A stretch of DNA of 64,000 bases from Gonatopus flavifemur. Lineage: Eukaryota; Arthropoda; Insecta; Hymenoptera; Dryinidae. Location: assembly GCA_018340375.1 (NCBI GenBank), contig JAFFJZ010000075.1:496001-560000 (forward strand). The letters run 5' to 3'. A program made the position numbers and the translations under genes. The notes under the pieces were generated by a model. It did no database searches. It was not told the DNA's origin and saw only the letters and a program-made list of their open reading frames with translations. Positions within the stretch are counted from its first letter, which is position 1. Every line of letters begins with the position of its first letter. This document shows positions 19,958 through 31,289 of this stretch, piece by piece.

Positions 19958-22807
19958 TCATGCTAGGGATGGATGGAATTCAGCACACGATCCATGATTC
20001 ATCTGCAAACTGAATCTTACCATCATCAAACTCTGGAGCATTTCGAGTGAAAGTCGGTTTCGTAATTTATTTTTAATGACATTATAAATAGAAAAAGCAC
20101 GCTCTACACTCGCATTTGAGATAGGTATTGTAAGCAAAGCCATAGCAAACTTGGTAATATTCTCAAAACGTTTATGTCCGCCGGCATCACAATCATTATA
20201 TACTTCTGAGTAGAATTTAGCTGAACTAGAAAGATCCAACCACGATCTATTTTGCAATTGATTCCATTCCGTTTCAATATCATTCTTATTTCCGTATAAC
20301 TCAGTTCGATGAATTTTCGTTAAGATGTTGCCCAAACTCGGTTTTACCTGAGATGTGGCAATTTTGGGATGGAGATCAGCCATCATCTTCAAAACTGATA
20401 AATTTTCTGGTAGTCGTTTTTGTATTTCTCCAGCCAAAGTACATAAGAAGTTCTTACATCTCTCTTTGACATCCATAAGTTCTTTGTTATCAATGTTTTG
20501 AGCAATACAGTGGAACTCGTAACCAAAATACAAAGCTGAGGTATGCATTAAGTGCGACTGAAAATCAAACTCAGCTAGTTTAGCCTCATCCAGTTTTTGT
20601 AACTCAGATGGTACAACAAGTTTCTGTAGTAAATTTTTGAACATCAAAACAAGTCTTCAAGTAGTTTAGTGGGTTCAACATCTTCACTTTGGAACAGCAT
20701 GTTCAATTGAATTACGTTTTTCAATTCATACCTTAAGAAAATCAAAAAGGCCTTGAATGGCAATCTTCTCATGATATCGTATAACTGCTCGGCCATGTAA
20801 CATTTATCTTCACTTTTGGCAATAGAAAACAATAATTGCAATTCTTCCCATTGCTCCAATATAACGTTGATGGCTTCATACCGTGCGAGCCAACGAGTTC
20901 CACTGAGTCCTTGAATTTTTTTCGGATTCCGATTATTATTCATGGTCTCGTATAAATCATTATATTTTTCCAATCGCTTAGGACTGTAGGAAAACCAATT
21001 ATGTGTTTCCCGAACTAAGAATTCCAACTGGCGAGGTAGCGTCTCGGCTGCTTTTTCAGCACATAAGTGAAGTGAGTGGCAAACACATTTCATGATAATT
21101 AAATCTTCTAATTCGCGTTTGAACAAAGCAGTAACAGAGTTATATCTACCCACCATAACGTTGGCTCCATCAACGCCTATTCCAACCATATTTTTTATTT
21201 TCAAGCCATCTTGCTCTAATTGAGACTTGATGGCGTTGTGTACACTTTTTGCATCACAATCGACTAATTTTATAAGTCTGTAAAAAGTTGTAATAACTTG
21301 CTTTTTTTTCAAAGAAAAGAAACGTATCATTACACATAATATTTTTTGTGTTGAAAGATCAGTGCTTTCATCAACTATGATTGAGTATGCAGAATCTCCA
21401 ATCTCTTCTATTAGTTCATCAAACATACATGGACTCAGCACGTTTTTTATCAGCATACAACATTTGGTGCGATGAAGTTTCAAATTTGAAATTACATTTG
21501 AGGAAGAATCCAACTGAGGCAGTATGTTCATCATGTGATTGACAGTGCGAAGTGAACAGTGTTCTGCAATGAATGCAGCAATTCTTAATTCGGCAATTTT
21601 GATTTTGTCTGATAAGACTGGTTTGTACTTTACGGACAAAGGTTGACATGACTTGGCTAGTTGATCGAATTTTATTGCATTTTTATGCTTTTCAGTTTTC
21701 GCATGTTCCAATAAATCCTTTTTGTGTGCTTTTAAAATTGCGTTACAATATTTACAACGTGCCGAATTTTGATTAGTCGGGTCGGGTGAAAGCCAATCTG
21801 TAAATTGAAATAAAAAATTTGAGTTCAAACATTTTTGAGATTGGAATATCATAATTATGGTGCAATATTATATGAAGCAGTAGCAAAGTTGTTATTTTTA
21901 TAAAGTGCAGTCAAAACATCAAGAAGAAATTGCGTAAGTTGTTGAAGAAAACATTATTACAGAGTACTCCAACGACCAACCAACATTCCAATATAATTTC
22001 ATACACACTGAAAATTTAAAAAATATACCACCCCATTCAATTATTCAGGGTTCCCAGGTAAAAAACGAGATATTGCGGTGATTGGTTTATTCTTTTAGAA
22101 ACTGGAATCTGAATGGTTAGAGATATCAGAATTATCCAATCACCGAACTGTCCCAGTTTTATCTGGTAACCCTAATTCAATTATTAGACCAACAAACATA
22201 TCAACGTTCATATAGATTCACATATGCAGATATTCATGCTGAAAAAGAAAGGCGCAATCAAACTCAACGTTCCATATCACAGCACGTTCCATAGACCGAA
22301 CAAATGTTACCTGAATTTGAATTACCTGCTTCATTAAATAAATAATGCTGAAATATTTTGGCTGCAAACTTCGAAGAAGATCCTGCACGAAAGATATGAG
22401 TCTGTTTTGAAACGTATTAGTTCATTTCTTATAATATAATAATAATAACGTCCTACCCCAAGCAAACATAAATGTTCAACAAACGTTTGTCTAACTTCAA
22501 ATAGATCTAGGTTTGAAAGCTCATTGAATGTAAATTAACTTAAAATTAATCTATTTGACCCGTCGTCCCTTCAAATATTTGACAAACATAACCTCATTAT
22601 ACTAAACGTGCATTACGAAGAAAAATTGTTGAAACAGATCAAAATTTAATCGTTTTCTGTCGGTTTTCATATAAAATGTTTGTCGATGAGGATTATTATA
22701 CTCGATTAAAAGCATAGAATTAATTCGTACTAACCTTTAAGTGCGGGATCATTCTCCCAAGATTTAGTGTATTTTTGCTGATAGATCTTATTTTTTTCTT
22801 TCGGCAT
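19958..22807 (-). pseudogene. hAT transposase, two exons, one frameshift
   Basis: Exon 1 (22807-22735) starts MPKEKNKIYQQKYTKSWEND and ends AAAG|GTTAGT. Exon 2 starts at 21797 after TTTACAG and joins in phase to give DWLSPD. A BED-like zinc finger follows (CKYC...HAKTEKH, ~residues 40-65), then the RNase H-fold catalytic region (IVDESTDLSTQ, DGANVMVG, CVCHSLHLC, GTRWLARYEA) and the C-terminal hAT dimerisation region (ALLTIPISNASVERAFS...KNKLRNRLS). ORF1 stops at 20644 and the frame shifts near 20647; beyond that the sequence is open to 19958. Total is about 636 residues, normal for hAT. One frameshift separates it from an intact gene. Confidence 0.9.
22046..22174. mobile_element. 129-bp MITE in the hAT intron
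   Basis: Ends CAGGGTTCCCAGGTAAAA and complement of TTTTATCTGGTAACCCTA, flanked by an 11-bp direct repeat ATTCAATTATT (22035-22045, 22175-22185). The inner arms share GGTGATTGG / CCAATCACC. Probably hAT-derived (8-bp TSD extended by chance). It lies between exons 1 and 2 of the hAT transposase. Confidence 0.8.
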
Positions 22808-23371
22808 GATCAATTTTTGTATTACGTATGAAATAGATCACATGTGTAAATATGATTCCTTATTATATCGTTAATTATCTTTTTCGCTCGCACAAAAAGT
22901 TTCCGTCAAAATCAAAACAATGAGTTCAGTCAGTGAGAGTGGTAAACTATAGCCTCTCTGACAAAGTCTGGCCAACGATGACGTACACCTGTAAATCGCG
23001 GGATATTCAAGCGCATCTACTCTATTGGATATTTGAAATGCATTGGTGATTACCAAAAGTTGATAATGGAATCTACCTTCAATATTTATACGTCATATGT
23101 AAAATATCGGTGGAATTATAATTTTAGGAAGCTGAAATTTGATCCCCCTAAAAATACCCCTAACAAAAGTCGTCCCCCTAAAAAATCCTTCCGGGCATAA
23201 TTTCCCCCCAAATCTAGGGGGAAAACCCCCAAGTTGGCAACCCTGCAGTGAACGTGCCTGCTGATTGCGATGAACAAGAAGTTCCCTTCTTTGTATATGA
23301 GCTAGTGTGTCCGGGACAGTGAATGTGTCATCCCATTCGTTCTGAAATTCTGTTTTGGTTTTGTGTGGAGA

Positions 23372-23449
23372 ATGTATTCACTCTTCATCACCCTTGGAGC
23401 GTTTAACATTGGGATCCTGACCCCTCTTCCCCCGTGCTACAGCTACCGG
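23372..23449 (+). CDS. Putative signal-peptide first exon of a host gene
   Basis: The 26 codons start MYSLFITLGAFNIGIL, a hydrophobic core typical of a secretory signal, followed by a Pro-rich stretch. They end exactly at a donor site, CGG|GTAAGA, in phase 0. The sequence between the hAT right TSD (23253) and the ATG would be its 5' leader. No later exon was identified in the window; RTE copy 2 lies just downstream, in what would be the first intron. The rest of the protein is unknown. A chance ORF with a chance donor remains possible. Confidence 0.4.
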
Positions 23450-23579
23450 GTAAGATGGACACAATTTATGTATACGTATTAATAGTTCCAAATTGAATTT
23501 GGATTTGTGTGTTGAAAATTCCAAGCAGAGGAAATCAATTTCTTTCCGTATATTACATTTTCTCTTTCTAGCTCGGTTT

Positions 23580-25500
23580 TTCCTTCACAATGCAAGAAAG
23601 ATGGAGTTTGAAGAATCTCAAACAAGAACAAACACAGGAGGCATTCAAAATGATGTTGGACGAAAAATTGGAGGATCGACAAGAGAAAGACTTGGAAATA
23701 GGGAGTAGATGGACGATTATGAAGGGGGACATAGAACAATGTGCGGATGAAATTTTGAAGAACGATGGAGTAGAGCCTAAGGAACCATGGATAACAGAGG
23801 AAATTCTCGATTTGATTATTGAAAGAAGGAAATACAAAAATAAGAGTAGCGAACAAGACCAGCAGACATACAAGGCACTGAGGAATAAAATAATAGGAGA
23901 ATCAAGGACAAGCGAAAGAATAATGATTAGAGGGAAAATGTCAGGTTATAGAAGTTAGATTACAGTTAGGGAAAATAGATGAGACATATAGGATTGTTGA
24001 GAGATTTTTTTGGACAAATGAAATCTAGGAGCAGTAAGATTGCAAATTCTCTAGGGAGACAATTGATAAGAACGGAGGAAAAAATAGAACAATGGATCAA
24101 TCATTTATAAGATCTGTATGAAGGAAGCGATGATATAGGATTTTAAGAGAGGGAGGGAGATGTCGATGGAGAAGAGTTGGGAAATTCAATTTTGAGATCA
24201 GAATTCGACAGGGCTGCAAAAGAATTGAGAAATAATAAACCGCCAGGATTAGATGGCATGAGTGCGGACCTTATCAAAGCCTCCAGTCAGGGAACTCGTG
24301 ATGCACTGTTTGAATTGGTCACAGATATGTACGGAAGAGGAGAAGTACCGAAAGATTTCCAGAAGAATAGAATTGTCGCCTTTCCAAAAAAAACAAGGAG
24401 CAGACAAATGCGAGAACTACAGAACGATTAGTTGACCTTCACATGCCTCGAAAATACTCACAAAAATCATATACAGGAGGATAGAGAATAAAATAGAGAG
24501 TAGATTAGCGGAAGGTCAGTTCGGTTTCAGGAAAAATAGGGGAACGCGGGAAGCAATATTAGCACTCAGAACAGAAGTAGAGAAAAGTCTAAAGTTGAAA
24601 AAGTCTTTGTATATAGGTTTTGTAGATATACAAAAAGCATTCGATAATGTCGATTGGGAGGAAATGTTCACGATTTTGAAAAAGGGAGGAATTAATTCCA
24701 AGGATAGGAGAATAATATATGAATTATATGAGAATCAAACCGCATTAATAGAAATAGAGGGTCAAAAAGGAGAAGCACAAATGAAAAGAAGGGTGATTGA
24801 AATTACAGATTCAAGGTGAGAATGTAAGCATGTGGAGATTGGCGGATGACATAGCTATATCAGCTACGAGTGATGTTGAGTCAGAAAATACTCTCAACAC
24901 TACGAGAACAATATGACTAAAAAACTATTGGATGAATATAAATGAGGACGAAACAAAGTTTATGGCTTGTGCAACAGCGAAAACATCAAGAAGAACGAAA
25001 ATGGAAATAGGTGCAGAGAAAATTCAGCAAGTGAAAGCATTCAAATATCTAGGAAGCATAATTACGGAAAACGGTGAAAGCGAAAGAGATATAAGAGCAA
25101 GAATAGCACAAGGAAAACAGGCTTCACACCAAAAGGAACAGTAACTTTATTCGGAGAATATTAGCTCAGCAGTGAGGAAGAAATTAGGAAGAAGTATTTG
25201 AGAAGGTAAATGAGAAAAGAAGTCTTTTGAGACAGTTCGTGAAAAGGAGAAGTAATCTGATAAGACACACATTAAGGCATGATAGCTTATTGAAAACAAT
25301 ATTGGAAAGAGAACTCAATGGTAAAACTCGAAGAGGTAGACCTAGATCAAGTTATATGAAGCAAATTATACAAGATAAGGGTTCTCGTAGATATGCAGAA
25401 ATTGAGCGGTTGGTGGATAATAGACAGGGTTGAAGGATTTCATCAAACCAGTCATAAGACTGATTACTTCATGATGATGATGATGATGATGATGATGAAT
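23580..25500 (+). mobile_element. RTE-type LINE, copy 2, 5'-truncated
   Basis: Begins in the linker after the endonuclease (MQERWSLKNLKQEQTQEAF at 23590) and runs through broken RT pieces (24177-24431: NNKPPGLDGMSADLIKAS; 24595-24819: KKSLYIGFVDIQKAFDNVDW; 24932-25144: FKYLGSIITENGESE) and the C-terminal domain (25227-25433). It ends in a (GAT)n tract at 25465-25498. The catalytic box region reads LADDIA after a frameshift. It has the same family structure as copy 1 and is decayed by stops and frameshifts. Confidence 0.88.
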
Positions 25501-26929
25501 GCATTGATACTTGAAATATTCATTTGTTTACATTCTATTGCTTCTATTCATAATCTCCAGTAGTCTCATCTGATAAGACGGCCCAAATATGAGGATATAT
25601 TGGATTTATTAATGCTAGCTACACTTCCACATACTGTCCTCAGGACCTCTGAAAGTTTATGTAATTCGTACTGGATTCTTTTCTTCTTCCAGTTGCGGTA
25701 CCGTACTTTCTTATAATTGATCGATTCATTTCTTTTCTCGTTTCAACATCCCTAGACCAATCTTCATCTTTGGAAAAATATGTTGCCAAAGAGGTGTTCA
25801 TTTTAACTGTGATAATCAATGAGCATAAGTATTTATTCTTCACACAATACCTTCACATCATAGAGAAGTAAGATGTTAATCATTTCTCATGCAAGTTCGA
25901 ACTATTATAGTATCCCACATGTTTGAGTTTCATATGTTCAATCCATCAAATGTTATGAGTAAGTATAGAGTGTAATGATTTATCTGTGAGTTCTTAATTT
26001 TTTTGATCTTATTATGAGCAGTCAACTCTGTATTATTATACATGACAAATACTATATACTATTAGTCTTATTATGGTTGTTTACACGAATGGGGCATCTG
26101 ATATTGCAATCTCCGAACATTTATTATTATTATTATTTCTAATATGAAGCATTTAATATAAAATCGTATATGTTTTTGTGTTGCATATGGAGAAAAATAA
26201 GTTGGTATTCCTAAATAAACTGAACTAAAATAACTAAAAAGCGCCAGGTTGATCTCCTCTGAAATATTTATTATTATTGGATTAAGCTCAAATAATCATA
26301 TATATTATACATATGTATTTATACATATGGAAGAAAATAACAGATTACAACCCAGACATTTTTAACATCATAAGCAGGAAATGATATTTCATAAATACAC
26401 GTATTCTTTTGTACATGCATACAAAGATTCCGCTGAAACATTTCTACAAAACTGTGAATAAACCCTGAAAAATAGGGTTTTCTTTGCAAAAATCTGAAAA
26501 ACTGACAATCTTATCAATTTTAATGGAAAATCCAATAAATTTGGGATGTTTTACACATAACTCCTTCAGAGTCTCAACAGCCTACCGTTTCAGGGATTCA
26601 TTTTTGAATACTTTTGCAAGTATGAAAATTCATTAAGAATTCTTGATGAACGCATCAAGACGTTGATGTTGTGCTGTCCAGGAGCTTATGAGAGATTATT
26701 GTGTTTGTTATGGCTACGAAATTTTTCTCTTAATCTCACAATGTTTTGGTGAAACTGAACCATCCTTGATTGTTTTCTGATTAGTGAACAATCATTGAAC
26801 ACTATAAATATATTTATACGATATATTCGAATGTCAGTGTTCATGAAATTTTGAAAATTTTTCCCAACAGTAAGACAAAGGTAAGAAATTTATTGAAATT
26901 TTATCACAATTTTTCGAAATGAAAATTCA
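25501..26929. other. AT-rich non-coding stretch
   Basis: No gene, RNA or element terminus was recognised. Short ATT runs occur near 26126, and (TA)-rich tracts near 26290-26330. Given the flanking exons this may be intron or intergenic sequence. Confidence 0.5.
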
Positions 26930-26931
26930 TA

Positions 26932-28217
26932 TTAGGTGTACAAATAAGTTTCCGCGGTTTGTCAAAAGATGGCCCCACCAGAAGGTTATGGAGAAATTGT
27001 CAGATGTAAAACGTAATATCCCAAGTTTAGTCATCTGGCAACACCATAACCTTAAAGTACTAGTGATTCCGTATCAGCATCACGTAATTTTTTTCGTGCA
27101 AAAATGTCAAGTTTTATTCCGAATAAGCATCATTTGCGGGAACTTTTGATTTACTTCTTTAATGTGAAAAAATCTGCAGCTGAGGCGCATCGATTGCTTC
27201 TAGAAGCATATGGTGAAGCTGCTTTAAGTGAGAGAAGTTGTCAGGAATGGTTTCAAAAGTTTAAGAACGGTGAGTTTGACGTTAAAGACAAAGAACGCAG
27301 TGGAAGGCCGAAAGTGTACGAAGACATGGAATTAGAAGTACTATTGGAGGAAGATTCGTCCCAAACGCAAAAAGAACTTGCACTTACTCTACAAGTGACT
27401 CAACAAGCAATTTAACATCGTTTAAAATCGTTAGGAATGATTCAAAAACAAGGAAATTGGGTTCCATATGAACTAAAGCCGAGAGACGTTGAACGCCGAT
27501 TATGCATGAGTGAAATGCTGCTTGCCAGGAATAAAAAAAAGAGTTTCTTGCATCGTATAGTCACTGGTGACGAAAAATGGATTCACTACGATAATCCAAA
27601 GAAGAGAAAGTCATGGGTTAAGCCCGGCGAACCATCAACATCGACAGCTCAGCCGAATATTCATGGAAAAAAACTCATGCTGTGTATTTGGTGGGATCAG
27701 CTTGGTGTCGTGTGTTATGAATTGCTAAAACCAAGCGAAACCATTACTGGAGCTCTCTACCGAACACAATTGATGAGATTGAGTCGGGCACTTAAGGAAA
27801 AACGCGCCCATTACTACTCCAGACACGACAAAATTATTCTTTTACACGATAATGCTCGTCCACATGTTGCGGCGCCGGTAAAAACATACTTGGAAACACT
27901 CAACTGGGAAGTTTTACCCCACCCGCCGTATTCACCAGACTTAGCCCCTTCTGATTATCACCTGTTCCGGTCGATGGCACATGGTCTGTCTGAGCAGCGC
28001 TTCACATCATATGAAGACACCAAAAATTGGGTAGATTTGTGGATAGCGTCAAAAGATGAAGAGTTTTTTCGACGGGGTATCCGAATGTTGCCAGAAAGAT
28101 GGGGAAAAGTAGTGGCAAATGATGGAAAATACTTTGAATAAAACGTAATGTACTTTTCCTCTACAATAAATTCCTAATTTTTCATAAAAAACCGCGGAAA
28201 CTTATTTGTACACCTAA
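26932..28217 (+). mobile_element. Mariner-type transposon, copy 2
   Basis: Inverted ends TTAGGTGTACAAATAAGTTT, extending through CCGCGGTTT, flanked by TA (26930-26931, 28218-28219). Length is 1286 bp, with one plus-strand transposase gene. It belongs to a different mariner lineage from copy 1, judging by both ITR and protein. Confidence 0.95.
27104..28141 (+). pseudogene. Mariner transposase with one in-frame TAA
   Basis: The frame starts at 27104, is interrupted only by TAA at 27413-27415 (after VTQQAI) and continues in phase to 28141, about 345 codons, normal length. The helix-turn-helix region lies in residues 1-105. The catalytic D,D34D motif is complete: Asp in TGDEKWIHYD, Asp in LHDNARPHVA, and Asp in SPDLAPSDYH. 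RSGRPKV marks the linker. The TDEKWIHYDN-type motif and the ITR place it away from copy 1, in a mellifera/irritans-like group; the subgroup is uncertain. Confidence 0.93.
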
Positions 28218-28219
28218 TA

Positions 28220-28750
28220 TTAGTACATATTAGTTTGAAAAAAAAATGAAAATCTCTTTTAAGCTTTCAAAAAAGTCTGTAGAAATGTTCCAAATTTACT
28301 GGATTTTACATCAAAATCTCATAGGTCTTTTTCAGATTTTTATGCAAAAAATTCTGTTTTCCAGAGATCATCCATATTTTTGCAGTAACCCTTCATCCAA
28401 AGATCTGCATATGGGTGAAATTATTATTATTGTTATCATTATTAGGAATAATATCTTTTGAGAATGATATTTTATAAAAATATGTTGAATTTACCGAGCG
28501 TCAGTAAAATTCCGAATGCGCTGTCAATCCACTATTTTTATAGGGGATTTATCACTAACAGGGAATTTTGTACCCTGACCTGCAGTATTACATATAACCT
28601 CAAAATCATTGAGGAGTTCACAATCTTATGAATTCCAGTGATAATTTCGCACGGCTTTGAATTCAATATCGTTTCAGTTGACAACATTGATTTCGATTGT
28701 GAAATTCCCACATCCAAAGTAGGTTTTTTTGTTACCAACTCTCAGAGTGG
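28220..28750. other. AT-rich non-coding stretch
   Basis: No gene or element was recognised between mariner copy 2 and the Harbinger-like MITE, apart from a short run of ATT units near 28420-28445. Confidence 0.5.
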
Positions 28751-28753
28751 TAA

Positions 28754-28877
28754 GGGACCATCCATAAATTACGTAACGCTTTTCGTTTTGTCGTTCCTTA
28801 TTGCACCAACTTCAGACCTGATGAGTGAGATGGAGAGAGATATAGTCAATAGCGTTACGTAATTTATGGACGATCCC
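28754..28877. mobile_element. PIF/Harbinger-like MITE (124 bp)
   Basis: Inverted ends GGGACCATCCATAAATTACG and near-complement, flanked by TAA on both sides (28751-28753, 28878-28880), the 3-bp TWA target type of PIF/Harbinger. Arms are about 33 bp and include TTACGTAACGCT. It has no coding capacity. GGGACCGTCCATAAATTACG-like ends are, from memory, common in insect genomes. Confidence 0.85.
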
Positions 28878-29146
28878 TAAGAGTACAAGAAAATTTTCTC
28901 ACAGTGTAGGTCATTGTGAGTTACCATTATATTCTGGTGATATCACTTGTATCGATATCAGTAAATTTACATCTATTGCTTACAGTGTACCTTGCGATGA
29001 ATGGTTTGGTCTGGTACGAAGTATGTTTTTTTAAGTTACATAAACAATATTCGTATCATAATACATCATCTTCGTCATTATTTAGACTTTCATTTCCAGT
29101 CATATAGTTGTGTATCCGCTATGAGAAATTTTTCTACTCTTTATAG

Positions 29147-29540
29147 GAAGAATGTGTGGCCTTGGAAGAAGAAGTGGAGGATAGAGTAGCAAATCTCGTG
29201 GATATGTTGCAAGCGAGAAAATCTCGATTGATAGAAGCAGCTAGGCAGACCAGAGAAGCTCGTGTACGTTCTTTGCGAGATCAAGTTGCTAGGTGCGCGA
29301 GTCATCTTCAAGCTACAACGGCTTTGCTCACCTTTTGCATCGAAGCTCTAAAAGAAACCGACAGCGCGGCTTTTCTTCAAATTGGGGGAATGCTGTCTGT
29401 AAGAGCATCCATGGCAGCTGGCTCTTGGGGCGGTGCTGAGGGGGTACAAGAAATTACACGTCTGCCTCTCCTCGATCTCACCTTGGATGATAAGCCCTTG
29501 AGGCGCGCCATCGATCATCTCACTTTTATGCAATTGAAAC
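29147..29540 (+). CDS. TRIM9-type E3 ubiquitin ligase, coiled-coil/COS-box exon
   Basis: An exon bounded by TTTATAG|GAAG and AAAC|GTAAGT and open throughout (131 codons plus 1 nt). It encodes a coiled coil (EECVALEEEVEDRVANLVD...SLRDQVARCASHL) and then the hallmark of class C-I TRIM proteins: LLTFCIEALKETDSAAFLQI, a Gly/Ala-rich linker, and LDLTLDDKPLRRAIDHLTF (COS box). This arrangement is that of TRIM9/TRIM67, neuronal microtubule-associated ubiquitin ligases acting in axon guidance with netrin receptors. RING and B-box exons should lie 5', and FN3 and SPRY exons 3'; none was recognised here, which implies long introns filled with transposons. MID/TRIM46-type proteins are the alternative. 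Confidence 0.78.
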
Positions 29541-29591
29541 GTAAGTGGAGTTTATTGACAGATCATCATTATCTTGCATGCTATCGATGTA

Positions 29592-29694
29592 CAGTCCGCT
29601 CTCCGAATAGTGCCGAATAGTGTCTTCTTCACTCTATCAAAGGTAAGCATCTGAGCGAAAAAGAGGTCCGCGGCACTATTCAGAGAGCGCACTG
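29592..29694. mobile_element. 103-bp MITE with TA duplication, beside the TRIM exon
   Basis: Ends CAGTCCGCTCTCCGAATAGT and near-complement, flanked by TA (29590-29591, 29695-29696), as in Tc1/mariner-type MITEs. It begins 51 bp after the exon donor, within the intron. Confidence 0.85.
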
Positions 29695-29696
29695 TA

Positions 29697-30216
29697 GTAC
29701 TCGTTTGACCAGGAACCATTGATCAATAATGTTCAACACTGTGGAAAACAATACGAAATCTTATATCAAAAATGATATCGAATTTCCTAACCAGCTATGA
29801 TAAAAAATTTTGTATCGAAAAGAATTTTGAACTCTGTAACAATAATATAATATGGACGGATATGGCCACAATATTGATATGGTGTTGACATGATGAAAAT
29901 TTTGCAACACTGAGGCGTAAAAAACTTCGTATCCGTGTTATGAAGTTTTGTACTGATTCATCTAACAGTGGAGTTGACAAGAACGATACAATTAAATCTC
30001 ACAGCCTGATAAAATTGATTCATTAAATCATCGGCTGAACATCTCAATATAATCTATATCATCTGGAATTCAAGGATCACCCTTCCAGCTCGTTTAAGAG
30101 TTTGATTAAAATCAGAATATGAATCCGTGAAACGCGTGGAAATGATTCGTGATATTGAATGTCTATAAAGGAGGATGGAAAATGCATCAAGAGTCTTTGT
30201 GTCTCACAAATCCCGA
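29697..30216. other. Putative intron sequence
   Basis: Nothing recognised. AT-rich, downstream of the TRIM exon donor. Confidence 0.4.
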
Positions 30217-30219
30217 ACG

Positions 30220-30590
30220 CACGGGGAGAAAAAATTTGCTGACGCAGCAAATCGAGGTATTATATATAGAATAGCAAAATTTTTTGCTGACCTAGCTAAA
30301 AATTTGTTATAACAGCAATCGTGTTAGCTACGACAGCAATTTTTTAGCTGTGGCAGCAAAAAATGTTTGCTCCGCCAGCAAATTTCCAGTATTATATACA
30401 GAATAGCAAACAAATTTCGCTGGGATAGCAAACGTTTTTGGCTGACACAGCTGAAAATTCGCTGTAGCAGCTAACAAGATTGCTGGAACAGCAAATAGTT
30501 TGCTGTCACGGCAAAAAATTTGCTGCTCTGGCAAAAGGAACCCAGCAAAAGTAGATTTCGCTGCCACAGCGAATTCCTCTTTCTCCGTGC
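30220..30590. repeat. Array of ~12 short hairpin units within CACGG-ended inverted termini
   Basis: Repeated units of the form TTGCTG-N3-5-CAGCAAA, each an imperfect palindrome of ~18-22 bp, follow one another for ~350 bp. Examples: TTGCTGACGCAGCAAAT, TTTAGCTGTGGCAGCAAA and TTTGCTGTCACGGCAAAA. The array is bounded by GCACGGGGAGAAAA on the left and TTTCTCCGTGC on the right. It has no coding capacity. It may be a non-autonomous DNA element with sub-terminal binding-site repeats. Confidence 0.75.
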
Positions 30591-30915
30591 GTCCATCGTG
30601 CAGAAACGTTTTGAATGAGCGTGTACAACAGTTTATAATCCTCAGGGAAGTAGAAAGTGCTATCTTCATAATACTGGCAGGGATTAGAATCTTGGAATGA
30701 TATTTTGTATATTATATTTGGAGAAATGAATGGATTGTCATTACATCATTCCTACATTTGAATGGGCTCTGAAAATCCCACTAATTTGCGCGAAACAAAG
30801 AAACCACTTTTGAGAGATCATGGATTGTTGAAGAAAATTCCTACCAAGAACGTAACAAACCAGAAAATACCGGCGAGAACACTCTGTGTTGAAATAATTG
30901 ATACGCTAGGAGAAT

Positions 30916-31289
30916 AAGTGACACTCAAATTGTTGTCGATTCAGAACAGGACAGGAACGACAGCAAGAATGGGACGTCAAAAGTTTCGAGCGAAAGCAAT
31001 GGACCTATGATCTGGAACAAAAGAGCAACCACAAGAATCTCCAGGCAAAGATGAAACACTGAAAAGCTCAAGCGAAAACGAACTAACACACAACCCAATT
31101 CTGTACTTATGCGCTGATTCGTTTTTGTTCGAGCTTTCCAGTGTTTTATTTTCGCCTGGAGATTTCTGTGGTTGCTCTTTTGTTCCGAATTATAGATGTA
31201 TCGGTTTTGCTGGGAACTTCTCACGTTCAGATCTTGGTCTCAAAAGTTTCTATCCTGTTCTTTGTTTGGCAACAATTTGAGTGTCACTT
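30916..31289. mobile_element. Foldback element (~374 bp)
   Basis: Arms of ~175 bp pair almost end to end: AAGTGACACTCAAATTGTTG at the left and CAACAATTTGAGTGTCACTT at the right, meeting near 31100. Inner landmarks include GAACAAAAGAGCAACCACA and its complement. No TSD was identified. Confidence 0.8.

Larger units (their letters stand above)
18856..23245 (-). mobile_element. hAT transposon, near-complete (4390 bp)
   Basis: Ends CAGGGTTGCCAACT / AGTTGGCAACCCTG are perfect inverses, flanked by the exact 8-bp duplication CAGTGAAC (18848-18855, 23246-23253). Sub-terminal sequence on both sides is rich in CCCCCTAGATTT-type phrases. It encodes a spliced minus-strand transposase. A 129-bp MITE sits in its intron. 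Confidence 0.95.

Noticed and set aside
30220..30590. CRISPR-like regular array
   Set aside because: Eukaryotic context, units are palindromic with variable sequence and no unique spacers of constant length.
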